Below are positions 47,993-55,474 of a stretch of DNA of 64,000 nucleotides, piece by piece. A model generated the notes under the pieces. That model saw only the letters and a program-made list of their open reading frames with translations, had not been told where the DNA came from and did no database searches. The position numbers and the translations under genes are program-made. How positions within the stretch are numbered: the first letter of the stretch is position 1; each line of letters opens with the position of its first letter. This stretch comes from Croceicoccus sp. (GTDB taxonomy: Bacteria > Pseudomonadota > Alphaproteobacteria > Sphingomonadales > Sphingomonadaceae). The stretch spans positions 186,001 to 250,000 of the forward strand of contig NZMY01000002.1 in NCBI GenBank assembly GCA_002694745.1, read 5' to 3'.

Positions 47993-49147
47993 ATGGCGCT
48001 GGCGCTCTATATCCACTGGCCGTTCTGTCTGAAGAAATGCCCCTATTGCGACTTCAACAGCCATGTCCGCGATGGCGTCGATATGGCTGCGTGGGAAGCC
48101 GCATTGCTGGCCGACATGGCGTTCGAGCGGGCGGCGACCGGACCGGACATGCTGACCTCGATCTTCTTTGGAGGCGTCACACCATCGCTGATGCCGCCCG
48201 CGCTGGTCGAACGGCTGATTGGCGAGGCGACCCGGTTATGGGACGCGGCCCCCGATCTGGAAATCACGCTCGAGGCCAATCCCTCGTCGGTGGAGGCGGC
48301 GGCGTTTGCCGATCTGGCGAAGGCCGGTGTCAATCGCGTGTCGCTGGGCCTGCAAAGCCTCGATGACGAAGCGCTGCGGTTCCTGGGCCGGTTGCACGAC
48401 GCGCGCGAAGGGGTTGCCGCGCTGGAGGTCGCGCAGCGCGCCTTCGATCGGGTCAGCTTCGACCTCATCTATGCGCGGCCCGGCCAGTCCATCGCCGAGT
48501 GGCAGGCCGAACTCTCCCACGCTTTGTCGTTCGGGACCGGTCATCTCTCACTCTACCAGTTGACGATCGAGCCGGGGACGCGTTTCGCCACCGATCACCG
48601 ACTAGGCCGCTTCACCCTGCCCGAGGACGATGTGGCGGCCGAGATCTTCACCCTTACCCGCAGTATGACGGCAGAGGCCGGGCTGCCGGCCTATGAAGTC
48701 AGCAATCACGCGCGGGCCGGGCAGGAAAGCCGCCATAACCTCACCTATTGGCGCTATGGCGATTATGCCGGGATCGGTCCCGGCGCGCATGGCCGGCGGC
48801 GCTCCACCGCGACGCAGCGGCATCGCAAGCCGGAGAACTTCCTCTCGGCCACCGACCGCAACGGGCATGGCACGTCCGAAAGCCGCACCCTCCCCGCAAG
48901 CGAGCAGGCGGCGGAAGCGCTGATGATGGGCCTGCGGCTGGAGGAAGGCGTCGACCCGGGCGCCATGGCACGGCGGTTCGGAATCGATGCGGACGCGTTG
49001 ATCGATGCCGAAAAGGCGCGGCTTTTCGAGGATCTTGGCCTTATCCGCCGTGCCGACGCCAGATTGCATGTAACCGCTTCGGGCATGGTCGTGCTCGATG
49101 CGCTGCTGGGCGAGCTGGTCGGCGGCGCATTGCTGGATGCGGCATGA
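47993..49147 (+). CDS. hemW: HemW, heme chaperone (radical SAM)
   Basis: Radical SAM protein related to HemN; HemW proteins bind and deliver heme rather than oxidise coproporphyrinogen. The 384 residues begin MALALYIHWPFCLKKCPYCDFNSH, with the cluster ligands Cys12, Cys16 and Cys19. The upstream Cys found in true HemN is absent, which favours HemW. FFGGVTPSLMP, GLQSLDDEALRFLGR and the C-terminal HemN_C region follow. The stop overlaps the xerC start (ATGA). Confidence 0.94.
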   Translation: MALALYIHWPFCLKKCPYCDFNSHVRDGVDMAAWEAALLADMAFERAATGPDMLTSIFFGGVTPSLMPPALVERLIGEATRLWDAAPDLEITLEANPSSVEAAAFADLAKAGVNRVSLGLQSLDDEALRFLGRLHDAREGVAALEVAQRAFDRVSFDLIYARPGQSIAEWQAELSHALSFGTGHLSLYQLTIEPGTRFATDHRLGRFTLPEDDVAAEIFTLTRSMTAEAGLPAYEVSNHARAGQESRHNLTYWRYGDYAGIGPGAHGRRRSTATQRHRKPENFLSATDRNGHGTSESRTLPASEQAAEALMMGLRLEEGVDPGAMARRFGIDADALIDAEKARLFEDLGLIRRADARLHVTASGMVVLDALLGELVGGALLDAA

Positions 49148-50049
49148 ATCTGCGTGCCGACCTGCTGGAGCAGTGGCACGATCACCTCGCGTTCGCTCTT
49201 CGCCGATCGCCCCATACGGTGCGCGCCTATGGCGATGCGGCGCGGCGGTTCCTCGAATGGCTGGGCGACGATGCGGACTGGCGGCGGGTGGCGGGGTGCA
49301 AGGCGGCGGACATGCGGCGTTATCTGGCTTCGCGCCGGGGTGCCGGACTGTCCAACGCTTCGGCAGCGCGCGAATTGTCGGCGCTGAAATCGCTGATCAA
49401 GTTCGCGCTGAGCCAGTCCGGGAACGAGGATCTTGCCCCGCCCCGCCTGCGCGGGCCGCGCGTCGCCAAGGGCCTGCCCCGAGCGGTCACGCCCGACGAA
49501 GCGGTCAATCTTGCCGAGACCGCGGCGGAGAATGCGGATGTCGACTGGATCGGCGCGCGTGATCGGGCGGTGCTGCTGCTGCTCTATGGTGCGGGGCTGC
49601 GCATCGACGAGGCGCTGTCGCTCGATTGCGGAATCCTGCCGATCGGGGAGACGATCACCGTGCTCGGCAAGGGGCGCAAGCAGCGCGTGGCCCCGATCCT
49701 GCCGCTGGTGAAGCAGGCGATAGAGGATTACCTTGCCCGCCTGCCATGGCCGACCGGTCCGCGCGATCCGCTGTTTCGGGGGGCCAAGGGCGGGCGCCTG
49801 TCGCAAGGCATGGTGCAAAAGGCCACGGCCCGCGCCCGCGCCCTGCTGGGCCTGCCGCCGAGCGCGACCCCGCACGCGCTGCGCCACAGTTTCGCCACCC
49901 ATCTGCTCGCGGCCGGCACCGATCTGCGCAGCCTGCAGGAGTTGCTGGGCCATGCCAGCCTGGGATCGACGCAGATCTATACCAAGGTCGATGCGGCGAC
50001 ATTGCTGGACGTCTATCGCGACGCACATCCGCGGGAGCGGGAGGATTAG
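49144..50049 (+). CDS. xerC: Tyrosine recombinase XerC
   Basis: Site-specific recombinase that with XerD resolves chromosome dimers at dif. From ATG 49144 it has 301 residues: an N-terminal SAM-like core-binding domain (about 5-90) and a catalytic domain with Arg153, Lys176, His244, Arg247 (HALRHSF), His270 (LGHAS) and Tyr279 (IYTKV), all intact. The size and setting among housekeeping genes fit XerC, not a phage integrase. The track ORF upstream of 49144 is a shadow inside hemW. Confidence 0.93.
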   Translation: MNLRADLLEQWHDHLAFALRRSPHTVRAYGDAARRFLEWLGDDADWRRVAGCKAADMRRYLASRRGAGLSNASAARELSALKSLIKFALSQSGNEDLAPPRLRGPRVAKGLPRAVTPDEAVNLAETAAENADVDWIGARDRAVLLLLYGAGLRIDEALSLDCGILPIGETITVLGKGRKQRVAPILPLVKQAIEDYLARLPWPTGPRDPLFRGAKGGRLSQGMVQKATARARALLGLPPSATPHALRHSFATHLLAAGTDLRSLQELLGHASLGSTQIYTKVDAATLLDVYRDAHPRERED

Positions 50050-50151
50050 GCCTACCCGAAGCGGCCATCCTGGTGACAGGCTTATCTGGCCTGCTGCGAC
50101 GATCGTGAGGGCGAGATTGACCGGGATCGATACACTCGATAGCTCGTTGAT

Positions 50152-51024
50152 ATGCGCTCAAAATTACTGGCATCCATCGCCGCAATGTCACTTTCGGCCA
50201 ATCCTGCCCACGCGGGTGACGGCGATGTCATCAATTTCGAACCGTCGGTCGCATGGGCCCTCGATTATTCGAAGGACAGCTGCGCGCTTACGCGGGCTTA
50301 CACCGCCAAGGGTGAAAAGCTTTACATGCAGATGCGGCAATATTCTCCCAGCGGATCGATCAACGTCTTATTCTCCGCCGGAAGGAGAACCGGCGGAAAA
50401 GCGCTGAAGTTCCGTTTCGGGGACGAAGGGGATTATATCTCCGATCCTATCGTGCCGATTACATGGGCTCATCTTCCCGGCGGAATGTTCGCCGTCAGAC
50501 AGAGCGAACTCTTGGGCGTGTCTCCTTCCGACGTTCCCGATCGTCAATGGTCCGATGAAGAGCGCGATGCGCTGTTTTCCGGTATCGAAACAATCTCCAT
50601 GGTTACAGCCCGCAACGAAACATGGAACATCCATACGGGCAATCTGGTCGAACCGTTTCGCGCTCTGTCAAAGTGCATGACCGAACTGACATCACACTGG
50701 GATATCGATCACGCAGCGCATGAGAATCTAAGCCGCAAGGCAGATCCAAGAGACTTTCGCAATTTCATCTTAAACCTTCAGACCTATCCCAGGTACGAAC
50801 TCGTCGACGGCCAGGAAGCCATCATCGCGTTTCGCGTGGATGTCGATGCGCAGGGTAATGGCACGGCCTGTCATATCCAGAACGAAACCGACACGCAGCG
50901 GTTCAAGCCCTTTATCTGCAAGCGTGTTCTCGGAGACGGTCTCTATCTGCCTGCCCTGGATTCCGGCGGGAATCCGGTCAAGAGCTATTGGGCAGCCGTC
51001 ATATCGTACAAGCTGGGGAACTGA
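50152..51024 (+). CDS. Secreted protein with TonB-C-like C-terminus, unknown function
   Basis: A 290-residue protein with a short signal peptide (MRSKLLASIAAMSLSANPAHA, cut before GDGD). The middle (about 25-200) resembles nothing I know. The last 75 residues read like a TonB C-terminal fold: AFRVDVDAQGNGTACHIQNET, CKRVLGDGLYLPALDSGGNPVKSYWAAVISY, with the two-Cys pattern seen in stand-alone sphingomonad TonB-C-like proteins. There is no N-terminal membrane anchor and no ExbB/ExbD nearby. Local GC is lower than in the flanking genes (30 of 60 bases in 50761-50820), hinting at separate origin. Confidence 0.75.
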   Translation: MRSKLLASIAAMSLSANPAHAGDGDVINFEPSVAWALDYSKDSCALTRAYTAKGEKLYMQMRQYSPSGSINVLFSAGRRTGGKALKFRFGDEGDYISDPIVPITWAHLPGGMFAVRQSELLGVSPSDVPDRQWSDEERDALFSGIETISMVTARNETWNIHTGNLVEPFRALSKCMTELTSHWDIDHAAHENLSRKADPRDFRNFILNLQTYPRYELVDGQEAIIAFRVDVDAQGNGTACHIQNETDTQRFKPFICKRVLGDGLYLPALDSGGNPVKSYWAAVISYKLGN

Positions 51025-51037
51025 CCGACGGACGAAC

Positions 51038-51664
51038 TCACGATAGGTCTTCCATCTCGTCCGTTCGCTCCCGCGGCTTCCAGGTCGCCACACGGAAGAC
51101 ATAGCCGACCAGCATCAGGCCGATCAGCACCCAGGTTGCGATGCCGACCCAATATTCAAATTCGGCAAATAGCTTGGCTAGCAGGCTCGCCCCGGCGATC
51201 AGCAGCGCGTTCCAGATCGCGGCGCCGGCGGCGGTGAAGATCAGGAAGCGCCAGACGCCCATATGCGCAAGGCCCGCGGGCAGCGAGACGATGGTGCGCA
51301 TCAGCGGCGAAAAGCGCAGGAAGAACACGACCCACTGGCCATGTTTCTGAAAAAAGCGGCTCGTATCCTCGATGTGCTGCCAGTCCAGCGTCAGCCAGCG
51401 TCCGTGCTTTTCGATGAAGGGTTCCAGCCGCCGATAGCCGTATTTGTGGCCGACCCAGTACCAGACGAAATTGCCCGCCACCGATCCGGCCGTGCCCCAT
51501 ATCAGCAGCGGGACGAACGACATCGACCCGCGCGCAACGAGCAGGCCGCCCACGCCCATGATCACCTCGCTGGGGATGGGCGGGAAGATGTTTTCGATCG
51601 CCATCAGAAAGGCGATGCCGAAATAGCCGCCCCTCTCGATCATGGTGATGATCCAGTCGGTCAT
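51038..51664 (-). CDS. DedA family membrane protein
   Basis: Inner-membrane protein of the DedA/VTT family; members move lipids such as undecaprenyl phosphate or phosphatidylethanolamine and protect the proton-motive force. The 208 residues from ATG 51664 include the family features FLMAIENIFPPIPSEVIMG, GSVAGNFVWYWVGHKYG and FFLRFSPLMRTIVSLPAGLAHM. The track ORF adds 52 unsupported residues. It ends close to the convergent secreted-protein gene. Confidence 0.93.
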   Translation of the reverse strand: MTDWIITMIERGGYFGIAFLMAIENIFPPIPSEVIMGVGGLLVARGSMSFVPLLIWGTAGSVAGNFVWYWVGHKYGYRRLEPFIEKHGRWLTLDWQHIEDTSRFFQKHGQWVVFFLRFSPLMRTIVSLPAGLAHMGVWRFLIFTAAGAAIWNALLIAGASLLAKLFAEFEYWVGIATWVLIGLMLVGYVFRVATWKPRERTDEMEDLS

Positions 51665-51702
51665 TGCTGCACCAATGCTTGAGCGGGCCGAAGGCTCCGC
51701 AT

Positions 51703-52674
51703 CTATTGGGCCAGCCGTGCCTCTATCGCGTCCCAGATCATCGCCGCCGTATCGGTGCCGTTGAAATTGTCGATCGCGACGATGCCGGTGGGGCTGGTGA
51801 CGTTGATCTCGGTCAGCCACTTGCCGCCGATGACGTCGATGCCCACGAAGACAAGGCCCAGTTTCTTCAGCTGAGGCCCCATCGCGTCGCAGATCTCCTG
51901 CTCGCGCTCGGTCAGCAAGGCGCTTTCGGCATAGCCGCCCTGCGCGAGGTTGGAGCGGAACTCGCCCTCGCCCGGCTTGCGGTTAATCGCGCCCGCGACG
52001 ACGCCGTCGATCAGGACGATGCGCTTGTCGCCCTCGCTCACCTCGGGAAGGAAGGGCTGGACCATAAAGGGTTCGGGCCAGGTATTGTTGAACATCTCGA
52101 CCAGAGCGGACAGATTGCCGCCGTCGGCTTCCACCTTGAACACCGCCTTGCCGCCATTGCCGTGCAGCGGCTTGATGACGACCGCGCCGTGTTCGGCGAT
52201 GAAGCCGCGCACTTCCTCTATCCGCCGGGTGATCAGCGTGGGCGGCATGAAGCGCGCGAAGTCGAGCACATAGACCTTTTCGGGCGCGTTGCGGACCGAG
52301 ACGGGATCGTTCACCACCAACGTCTCGCCCTTCAGCCGCTCAAGCAGCCATGTGCCGGTGAGGTAGCCGATGTCGAAGGGCGGGTCCTGCCGCATCAGCA
52401 CCACGTCGACATCGCTGCCAAGGTCGATGGTGCGATGTTCGCCCATGTCGAAATGGTCGCCCTTCACCTTGCGGACCGTGACCGGCGCGGCCCATGCGGT
52501 GACGCGGCCGCTGCCGCTGCCATCCGAACGCCAGCTGAGCGAGCGCACGTCGTAGTGGAATATTTCGTGCCCGCGATCCTGCGCCGAAAGCATCAGGGCA
52601 AAGCTGGAATCGCCCGCGATATTGATCGATTCCATCGGGTCCATCTGGACGGCGACACGCAAGGGGTTGGGCAC
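51703..52674 (-). CDS. gshB: Glutathione synthase
   Basis: ATP-grasp ligase that adds glycine to gamma-glutamylcysteine. The 323 residues start at a GTG (PNPLRVAVQMDPMESI) and contain QDPPFDIGYLTGTWLLERL, VIKPLHGNGGKAVFKVE, MVQPFLPEVSEGDKRIVLIDG and GLVFVGIDVIGGKWLTEINVTSPTG, all standard for GshB. yraN lies 23 bp upstream. gshA is not in the window. Confidence 0.97.
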   Translation of the reverse strand: MPNPLRVAVQMDPMESINIAGDSSFALMLSAQDRGHEIFHYDVRSLSWRSDGSGSGRVTAWAAPVTVRKVKGDHFDMGEHRTIDLGSDVDVVLMRQDPPFDIGYLTGTWLLERLKGETLVVNDPVSVRNAPEKVYVLDFARFMPPTLITRRIEEVRGFIAEHGAVVIKPLHGNGGKAVFKVEADGGNLSALVEMFNNTWPEPFMVQPFLPEVSEGDKRIVLIDGVVAGAINRKPGEGEFRSNLAQGGYAESALLTEREQEICDAMGPQLKKLGLVFVGIDVIGGKWLTEINVTSPTGIVAIDNFNGTDTAAMIWDAIEARLAQ

Positions 52675-52697
52675 GGCGATTCCTTATTTGGCAGGCG

Positions 52698-53063
52698 TCA
52701 GAACTGGCCTGCGTTCTCCAGATGGCGCGGCGGATGGCCGGGCGCAAGCAGCAGCACGTCGATCCGCATGTCGTCCTCCGGACCCAGAAAGCGATGCGCC
52801 TCCGCCTCAGCCGCGGCGCAGACCCGTGCAAGGCGGCGCGCATCGATCGCGGTGTCGAGGCCTGCCGCCGTCTGCCGCCATTTCACTTCGACGAAGGCGA
52901 CGATCCGGCCTTTGCGGGCGACCAGATCGACCTCCCCCGCCGCATTGCGCAGCCTGCGCGCCAGAATGTCCCAGCCGGACGCGTGCAGGAACAGCGCCGC
53001 CTCATCCTCGCCCCGCCGGCCCTGTTTCTCGGCGCGGATGCGGCGGATGGCTTCGGGTTTCAC
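52698..53063 (-). CDS. YraN family (UPF0102) protein
   Basis: A 121-residue endonuclease-fold protein of unknown physiological role. The nuclease-like motif is clear: GRRGEDEAALFLHASGWDILARRLRNAAGEVDLVARKGRIVAFVEVKWRQ, with Glu, Asp, Glu and Lys in the PD-(D/E)xK arrangement. The GTG start overlaps the rsmI stop (GTGA). yraN next to rsmI and the LpoA-like gene is a widespread arrangement. Confidence 0.94.
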   Translation of the reverse strand: MKPEAIRRIRAEKQGRRGEDEAALFLHASGWDILARRLRNAAGEVDLVARKGRIVAFVEVKWRQTAAGLDTAIDARRLARVCAAAEAEAHRFLGPEDDMRIDVLLLAPGHPPRHLENAGQF

Positions 53064-53899
53064 GATTTCAGTTCCAGCGCGCGGGCATAGAGCGCCTTGC
53101 GGTCCAGCCCGTGCGCCTTGGCCAGCCGTGAGGCCGCTTGGCTGGGCTTGTCTGTCTTCAGCGCCTCGACCAGCAGCGCGTCGGCGTCGATGTCGGTTGG
53201 CTGTTCCTCGCCCGGCGGGCCGATCATCAGCACGATTTCACCGCGCGGCGGGTGCGCGGTGTAATGCGTGACCAGTTCCGTGGCCGTGCCACTGCGGCAT
53301 TCCTCGTGCAGCTTGGTGATCTCGCGCCCCACGGCAAGGGTGCGTCCGGGCAATGCCTCTTCGATCGCCTGCAGCGCCGACACCAGCCGGGGCGCGGTTT
53401 CGTAGAAGACGAGCGTAGCGCGAACGCCGCCCAGTTCGGCCAGCACGTCGGCGCGTGCCTTGGCCTTTTGCGGCAGGAAACCGGCGAACAGAAAACGGTC
53501 GGTCGGCAGGCCCGCAATGGAAAGGCCTGCGACCACCGCGCTCGGTCCCGGTACGGCGACGACATTGATGCCCCGCTCGCGCGCCTCGTGAACAAGGCGA
53601 TAGCCAGGGTCCGAGATCAGCGGCGTTCCGGCATCCGACACCAGAGCCACCGCGGCATTGGCGGCAAGATCCAGCAATCCGCCGCGTGCCCGCTCATCCG
53701 CGTGATCGTCGTATCGGATCAGACGCTGCTTCAGGCCGAGATGCTGCATCAGCCTCCCCGTCACCCGCGTATCCTCGCACGCGACCGCTTCTGCGCCGCG
53801 CAATGTCGCGGCGGCGCGCACGGTGATGTCACCAAGATTGCCAATCGGCGTGGCTACAATATAGAGACCCGGTTCGAGGGATTCATCGCGTTGGTCCAT
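53060..53899 (-). CDS. rsmI: 16S rRNA (cytidine(1402)-2'-O)-methyltransferase
   Basis: Methylates the ribose of C1402 in 16S rRNA, near the ribosomal P site. The 279 residues from ATG 53899 contain GLYIVATPIGNLGDITVRA, CEDTRVTGRLMQHL, LVSDAGTPLISDPGYRLV, VPGPSAVVAGLSIAGL and FYETAPRLVSAL, the tetrapyrrole-methylase-fold motifs. ATG 53920 is a possible start seven codons earlier. The long track ORF reaching 54622 runs through the divergent lipoprotein gene and is not used. Confidence 0.95.
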   Translation of the reverse strand: MDQRDESLEPGLYIVATPIGNLGDITVRAAATLRGAEAVACEDTRVTGRLMQHLGLKQRLIRYDDHADERARGGLLDLAANAAVALVSDAGTPLISDPGYRLVHEARERGINVVAVPGPSAVVAGLSIAGLPTDRFLFAGFLPQKAKARADVLAELGGVRATLVFYETAPRLVSALQAIEEALPGRTLAVGREITKLHEECRSGTATELVTHYTAHPPRGEIVLMIGPPGEEQPTDIDADALLVEALKTDKPSQAASRLAKAHGLDRKALYARALELKS

Positions 53900-53938
53900 G
53901 GCCGCGCTGATGCACGCCATACTCTGGGAGATGCAAGC

Positions 53939-55159
53939 ATGAACACGCGGGTCGCACCCATTTCCGCGCCTATCGACGACCGCGCCGCCGCCGGTCACAG
54001 TGCCGCCCGCCGCCGCGCCATCCGGCTGGGCGTGCTCGGCTTTGGCGCTCTGGTCCTCGCGGGCTGTAAGGGGATCATCCCCGATGGCGGCACGCCGCCG
54101 CCTTCCGGTCCCGCGCCGGTCGAGGGGCCTAGTGCCGGCGAATTGCCCGATGTGGACGAAGCGCGCCACCGCGTCGCGCTGCTGGTGCCGATGTCGGGCG
54201 ACAACGCGGCCGTGGGGCAGAGCGTGTCCAATGCCGCGACCATGGCGCTGCTCGACACCAATACGTCGAACATCCGCATCACCAGCTATGACACGGCGCG
54301 CGGGGCCGCCGACGCCGCGCGGCGCGCGGTCGCGGACGGCAACCGGCTGATCCTGGGCCCGCTGCTGGGCGACAATGTCGATGCCGTGAAGGGCGTGGCA
54401 AAGCCCGCGCGTGTGCCGATCGTCAGCTTTTCGAACGACAGCGAGGTTGCGGGCGACGGCGTCTATGTAATGGGACAGGTGCCCGCGCAGTCGATCGAAC
54501 GGACGATGCGCTATGCGCAGCAGAACGGCATCACCCGCTTTGGCGCGCTGGTCCCCAGCGGCGAATATGGCAAGCGCGCGTCGGACGCGATGCTGGCGAC
54601 CGCGCGGCGGACCGGCACGCAAGTCGCCGCGATGGAGACCTATGACCGCGACAATGCCTCTCTGGCGGCGGCGGTGCGGCGGGTGCAGGAAAATGGGGAC
54701 TATCAGGCGATCCTGATTGCCGACGGGGCCCGGATTGCCGTGCGCGCAGGCCCGTTGATCCGCGACGCCGACAAGATGGCAAAGATCCTGGGCACCGAAT
54801 TGTGGAGCGGGGACGCGCAGATCGCGCAGGCGCCTTCGCTGCGCGGCGCATGGTTTTCCGCCGTGTCGGATGCGCGGTTCCAGCGCCTGTCGGATAGCTA
54901 CAAGAGCCGGTTCGGATCGGCGCCCTATCGCGTATCAGCGCTGGGCTATGACGCGGTGCTGCTGACGATCAGGATCGCGCGCGACTGGAATCCGGGCGAT
55001 CCCTTCCCCGTGTCGCAGCTTGACGATCCCAGCGGCTTCCTCGGCCTCGACGGCGCGTTCCGCTTTGACGACGGCGTCGTTCAGCGCGCGTTTGAGGTGC
55101 GTGAGGTCACGGTCAACGGGATGAAGGTTGTCTCGCCCGCGCCAACCAGCTTCGAATAA
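53939..55159 (+). CDS. Penicillin-binding protein activator (LpoA-like lipoprotein)
   Basis: Periplasmic lipoprotein with a type I periplasmic-binding fold like the C-terminal domain of LpoA, which stimulates penicillin-binding protein 1A from the outer membrane. From ATG 53939 it has 406 residues. The signal peptide ends at the lipobox LVLAGC (lipidated Cys43). A Pro-rich linker follows (about 50-70), then HRVALLVPMSGDNAAVGQSVSNAATMAL and FGALVPSGEYGKRASDAML. LpoA's N-terminal TPR domain is absent, as in alphaproteobacteria generally. It diverges from rsmI; the earlier part of the track ORF is antisense to rsmI. Confidence 0.9.
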   Translation: MNTRVAPISAPIDDRAAAGHSAARRRAIRLGVLGFGALVLAGCKGIIPDGGTPPPSGPAPVEGPSAGELPDVDEARHRVALLVPMSGDNAAVGQSVSNAATMALLDTNTSNIRITSYDTARGAADAARRAVADGNRLILGPLLGDNVDAVKGVAKPARVPIVSFSNDSEVAGDGVYVMGQVPAQSIERTMRYAQQNGITRFGALVPSGEYGKRASDAMLATARRTGTQVAAMETYDRDNASLAAAVRRVQENGDYQAILIADGARIAVRAGPLIRDADKMAKILGTELWSGDAQIAQAPSLRGAWFSAVSDARFQRLSDSYKSRFGSAPYRVSALGYDAVLLTIRIARDWNPGDPFPVSQLDDPSGFLGLDGAFRFDDGVVQRAFEVREVTVNGMKVVSPAPTSFE

Positions 55160-55474
55160 GGCGCATCGGGGGCGGCGTTCGTCAGGGACGCCGCCTCGCG
55201 TTGAGGGTGGGGACAGGAGCGAGGCGGCGCCCCCTTACCGGCTTCCGAGCGGGGGACAGGGAAGCCTGAGGGACGAACCGCTGCGCGTTGCAATGGCCGC
55301 AATCGCGCTGGCCCTGTTCTTATGCCAGCACGTCGCTATTCGATAAAACGCAAAAAAGCTGCCACTCTTATCGACGCTGGCGATCAACCCGGATGGCAGA
55401 CCGGGTGATCGCGACTGCTCATAACTTTCGCGCAAAGCTTGATCGCAGCCCCGTGGGAGGCCTAGCCTTTCGTC
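55160..55474 (+). other. Structured intergenic region before parE, 315 bp
   Basis: No gene is supported. The first 110 bases hold three hairpins. A: GGCGGCGT (55171-55178) with ACGCCGCC (55188-55195). B: CGCCGCCTCGC (55189-55199) with GCGAGGCGGCG (55219-55229), an 11-bp perfect stem. C: GGCTTCC (55240-55246) with GGAAGCC (55260-55266). A and B share bases and exclude each other. None is followed by a T-run. The 200 bases before parE are less GC-rich and probably contain its promoter. Confidence 0.55.

Noticed and set aside
49144-50049. Phage integrase or mobile-element end
   Set aside because: XerC length and a housekeeping setting, with no attachment site, tRNA gene or phage genes nearby.
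53138-53938. Upstream 267 residues of the ORF that contains the LpoA-like gene
   Set aside because: It is antisense to rsmI and has no lipoprotein character; the lipobox places the real start at 53939.
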